In this document: positions 62,131 through 64,000 of the stretch, piece by piece
Layout of the letters: each line of letters opens with the position of its first letter
Position numbering within the stretch: the stretch's first letter is position 1
Assembly (NCBI RefSeq): GCF_018688315.1
Contig: NZ_CP061315.1
Span: 930,001-994,000, forward strand
Direction of reading: 5' to 3'
Length of the DNA: 64,000 nt
From: Polynucleobacter sp. AP-Kolm-20A-A1
GTDB taxonomy: Bacteria > Pseudomonadota > Gammaproteobacteria > Burkholderiales > Burkholderiaceae
Translations under genes and position numbers: made by a program
Notes under the pieces: model-generated
What the model saw: the letters and a program-made list of their open reading frames with translations, nothing else
Database searches by the model: none
Told to the model about the DNA's origin: nothing

Positions 62131-64000
62131 TTAGGCTTTGGCGCTTTGCTCAATAATCGTCTTGATTTGAGCCAATACAGACTGATCGTCCATAGTGCTG
62201 ATGTCACCAGGATCACGTCCTTCCGCAACGGCTTGGAGCGCACGACGCACAATCTTGCCGGAGCGGGTCTTAGGCAAAGCTGTGACGATATATACACGTC
62301 CGGGTCGAGCGATCGCACCCAAAGTGGTGTCTACAGTCTTCATGCACTCTGCTTCTAAAGTGGCTGTATTTGAAGCGTCCTTAGGGATCACGAATGCAAT
62401 CGCAGCCTGCCCCTTTAGTTTGTCTTCAATACCTACCACGGCAACTTCTGAAACATTTGAGTGACTAGAAATACTCTCTTCAATTTCACGTGTACCAAGA
62501 CGATGCCCAGCAACGTTGATCACATCATCCGTGCGGCCCAAGATGAAGAAGTAACCGTCTTTATCTTTGATACCCCAGTCAAAGGTTGAATAAATCAATT
62601 TGCCAGGAATCGTTTCCCAATAGGTGCTGATAAAGCGCTTATCGTCACCCCAAACGGTTTGCATGCAACCCGGAGGCAATGGGCCTTCAATAGCAATCAC
62701 ACCTTTTTGATCTGGACCCAACTCTTCAGAGGTCGCATCATCAAGTAACTTCATGTTGTAACCAAATGAAGGAACGCCTGGTGAGCCAAACTTATGAGGC
62801 ATTACTTCCACACCGCGTTGAATAGCTAGCATTGGCCAGCCTGTTTCTGTCTGCCAATAGTTATCGACAATCGGTTTATTAATGGCACCATGAATCCAAC
62901 TTGCTGTTGGCTCATCCAGTGGTTCACCAGCTAAGAACAAAGCGCGCAATTTAGAAAGGTCATACTTTGTTAAGAATGCGGGATCTTGTTTTTTGAGAAC
63001 GCGCACCGCAGTTGGAGCGGAGAACATGACTGAAACTTTGTACTTATCTACCAACTCCCACCAAATGCCAGCATCAGGACGCAATGGCGTACCTTCATAC
63101 ATGATGGTTGCCATACCCGAGAGCAAAGGCGCATAAATAATGTAGCTGTGACCAACAACCCAACCGATATCTGATGTACAGAACATGGTCTCACCGGGGT
63201 TACCGGTAAAGATGTGCTTCATTGATGCAGCAAGAGCTACCGCGTAACCACCTGTATCTCGCTGAACACCCTTAGGTTTTCCGGTTGTACCAGAGGTATA
63301 CAAAATATAGGAAGGATGCGTTGCATCAACCCACTCAACCGGCACAACATCATTGAGGTGCTTTTGACGCTCACTAGCGTAATCTAAGTCGCGACCAGCT
63401 ACGGTTGTGAATTCGGTTAAACCGCGATTCACAATCAATACCTTTTCAGGCTTGTACTCAGCCAATGAAATTGCTTCGTCAAGTAAAGGCTTGTAAGGAA
63501 CCGCTTTACCGCCGCGTGCACCAGCTTCAGCAGTCACAATCAGCTTTGGTTTGGCATCATCAATACGTGATGCAAGACTGTGTGATGCGAAGCCACCAAA
63601 CACAACAGAGTGAATGGCACCAATACGAGCGCAGGCAAGCATTGCAAAACATGCCTCGGCAATCATTGGCATGTAGATCAGTACACGATCACCCTTCTTG
63701 ACGCCGTTTGCTTTATAGATAGCAGCCATACGATTGACTTCTTCGTACAACTCTTTAAATGTGTATGCCTTCTCTTGATTGGTTTCTGTGGAAACGGCTA
63801 CAAGAGCGATTTGATCTGCGCGATCTTTTAGGTGGCGATCTACTGCGTTAAAGCAAAGATTCGTTAAGCCACCCTCAAACCATTTTGCAAATGGCGGGTT
63901 ATCGTAATTTAGAACTTTGTTAAATGGTTTTTCCCAGTGAATCAATTGCGCTTGCTCACCCCAAAATCCGTCTGGGTCTTTAATTGAGCGTTCGTGATGT
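62131..64000 (-). CDS. prpE: Propionate-CoA ligase (partial, 5' end outside window)
   Basis: At least 622 residues of an acyl-CoA synthetase are present; the frame is open to the window edge, with HERSIKDPDGFWGEQA before the TTG at 63945, so that TTG is not the start. Adenylation motifs are YTSGTTGKPKGVQRD, NYWQTETGWP and STFDWGIKDKDGYFFILGRTDDVINVAGHR, and the catalytic lysine is in KTRSGKIVRR. The N-terminal NPPFAKWFEGG and DRHLKDR stretches and the overall match favour PrpE over acetyl-CoA synthetase Acs. It activates propionate for the methylcitrate cycle, in which AcnB can also act. Confidence 0.93.
   Translation of the reverse strand, partial: HHERSIKDPDGFWGEQAQLIHWEKPFNKVLNYDNPPFAKWFEGGLTNLCFNAVDRHLKDRADQIALVAVSTETNQEKAYTFKELYEEVNRMAAIYKANGVKKGDRVLIYMPMIAEACFAMLACARIGAIHSVVFGGFASHSLASRIDDAKPKLIVTAEAGARGGKAVPYKPLLDEAISLAEYKPEKVLIVNRGLTEFTTVAGRDLDYASERQKHLNDVVPVEWVDATHPSYILYTSGTTGKPKGVQRDTGGYAVALAASMKHIFTGNPGETMFCTSDIGWVVGHSYIIYAPLLSGMATIMYEGTPLRPDAGIWWELVDKYKVSVMFSAPTAVRVLKKQDPAFLTKYDLSKLRALFLAGEPLDEPTASWIHGAINKPIVDNYWQTETGWPMLAIQRGVEVMPHKFGSPGVPSFGYNMKLLDDATSEELGPDQKGVIAIEGPLPPGCMQTVWGDDKRFISTYWETIPGKLIYSTFDWGIKDKDGYFFILGRTDDVINVAGHRLGTREIEESISSHSNVSEVAVVGIEDKLKGQAAIAFVIPKDASNTATLEAECMKTVDTTLGAIARPGRVYIVTALPKTRSGKIVRRALQAVAEGRDPGDISTMDDQSVLAQIKTIIEQSAKA

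Overview
The window reads as a gene-dense chromosomal stretch of a betaproteobacterium of the Burkholderiaceae, most likely Polynucleobacter or a close relative. This is an inference from the moderately low GC content, very short intergenic gaps, and gene sets typical of Burkholderiales: pyrG-kdsA-eno-ftsB, ftsH-folP-glmM, carA-carB-greA, mltG-tmk-holB-tatD, and tesA divergent from ybbA. I see no rRNA, insertion sequence, prophage, CRISPR array or integrase. The ends cut lon (left) and prpE (right). No gap longer than about 300 bases lacks a gene or tRNA.

Left part (1-18.6 kb): the lon 3' end, tRNA-Val, a PpiD-like chaperone, tesA and ybbA back to back, purL with a spermidine-synthase-like gene, acnB facing them across a bidirectional terminator, a small Imm-like membrane protein, pyrG-kdsA-eno-ftsB, hslO divergent from gltX, and a tRNA-Ala/Glu/Asp cluster ending in a strong terminator.

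Middle (18.6-42.2 kb): mixed accessory and core genes. These include hydrolases, a DUF4118 membrane protein, a duplicated-domain periplasmic protein, hyi-glxR (glyoxylate/tartronate semialdehyde metabolism), an HNH nuclease, a DUF3108 protein and a K+-channel-like protein. Next come the mltG-tmk-holB-tatD-ankyrin operon, ygfZ, a TANGO2-family gene, a thioesterase, selO-msrB-yciB-bolA-parvulin, aroC-MFS, a CBS protein, yihY divergent from wrbA, an FAD-linked oxidase, and a 61-residue orphan protein set off by two hairpins.

Right part (42.2-64 kb): a minus-strand block with a glutamate/aspartate-type ABC importer (gltI-gltJ-gltK-gltL), two lipoproteins, an EF-hand protein and a fluoroacetate-dehalogenase-like enzyme. 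It is followed by tRNA-Arg and tRNA-Pro, a ZnuD-like TonB receptor with a small His/Cys companion, glmM-folP-ftsH-rlmE, yhbY, carA-carB-greA-DUF4149, and prpE.

Nothing here is clearly a new multi-gene system. The best leads are: a PpiD homologue that lacks its parvulin catalytic domain; many genes with a -10-like box 6-7 bases before the ATG, suggesting leaderless mRNAs, including shared promoters in 20-22 bp divergent gaps; a complete haloacetate-dehalogenase active-site signature; a Zn-uptake-like receptor pair with an inverted repeat touching the start codon; a YhbY protein with a long basic tail; and several small unrecognised secreted proteins.
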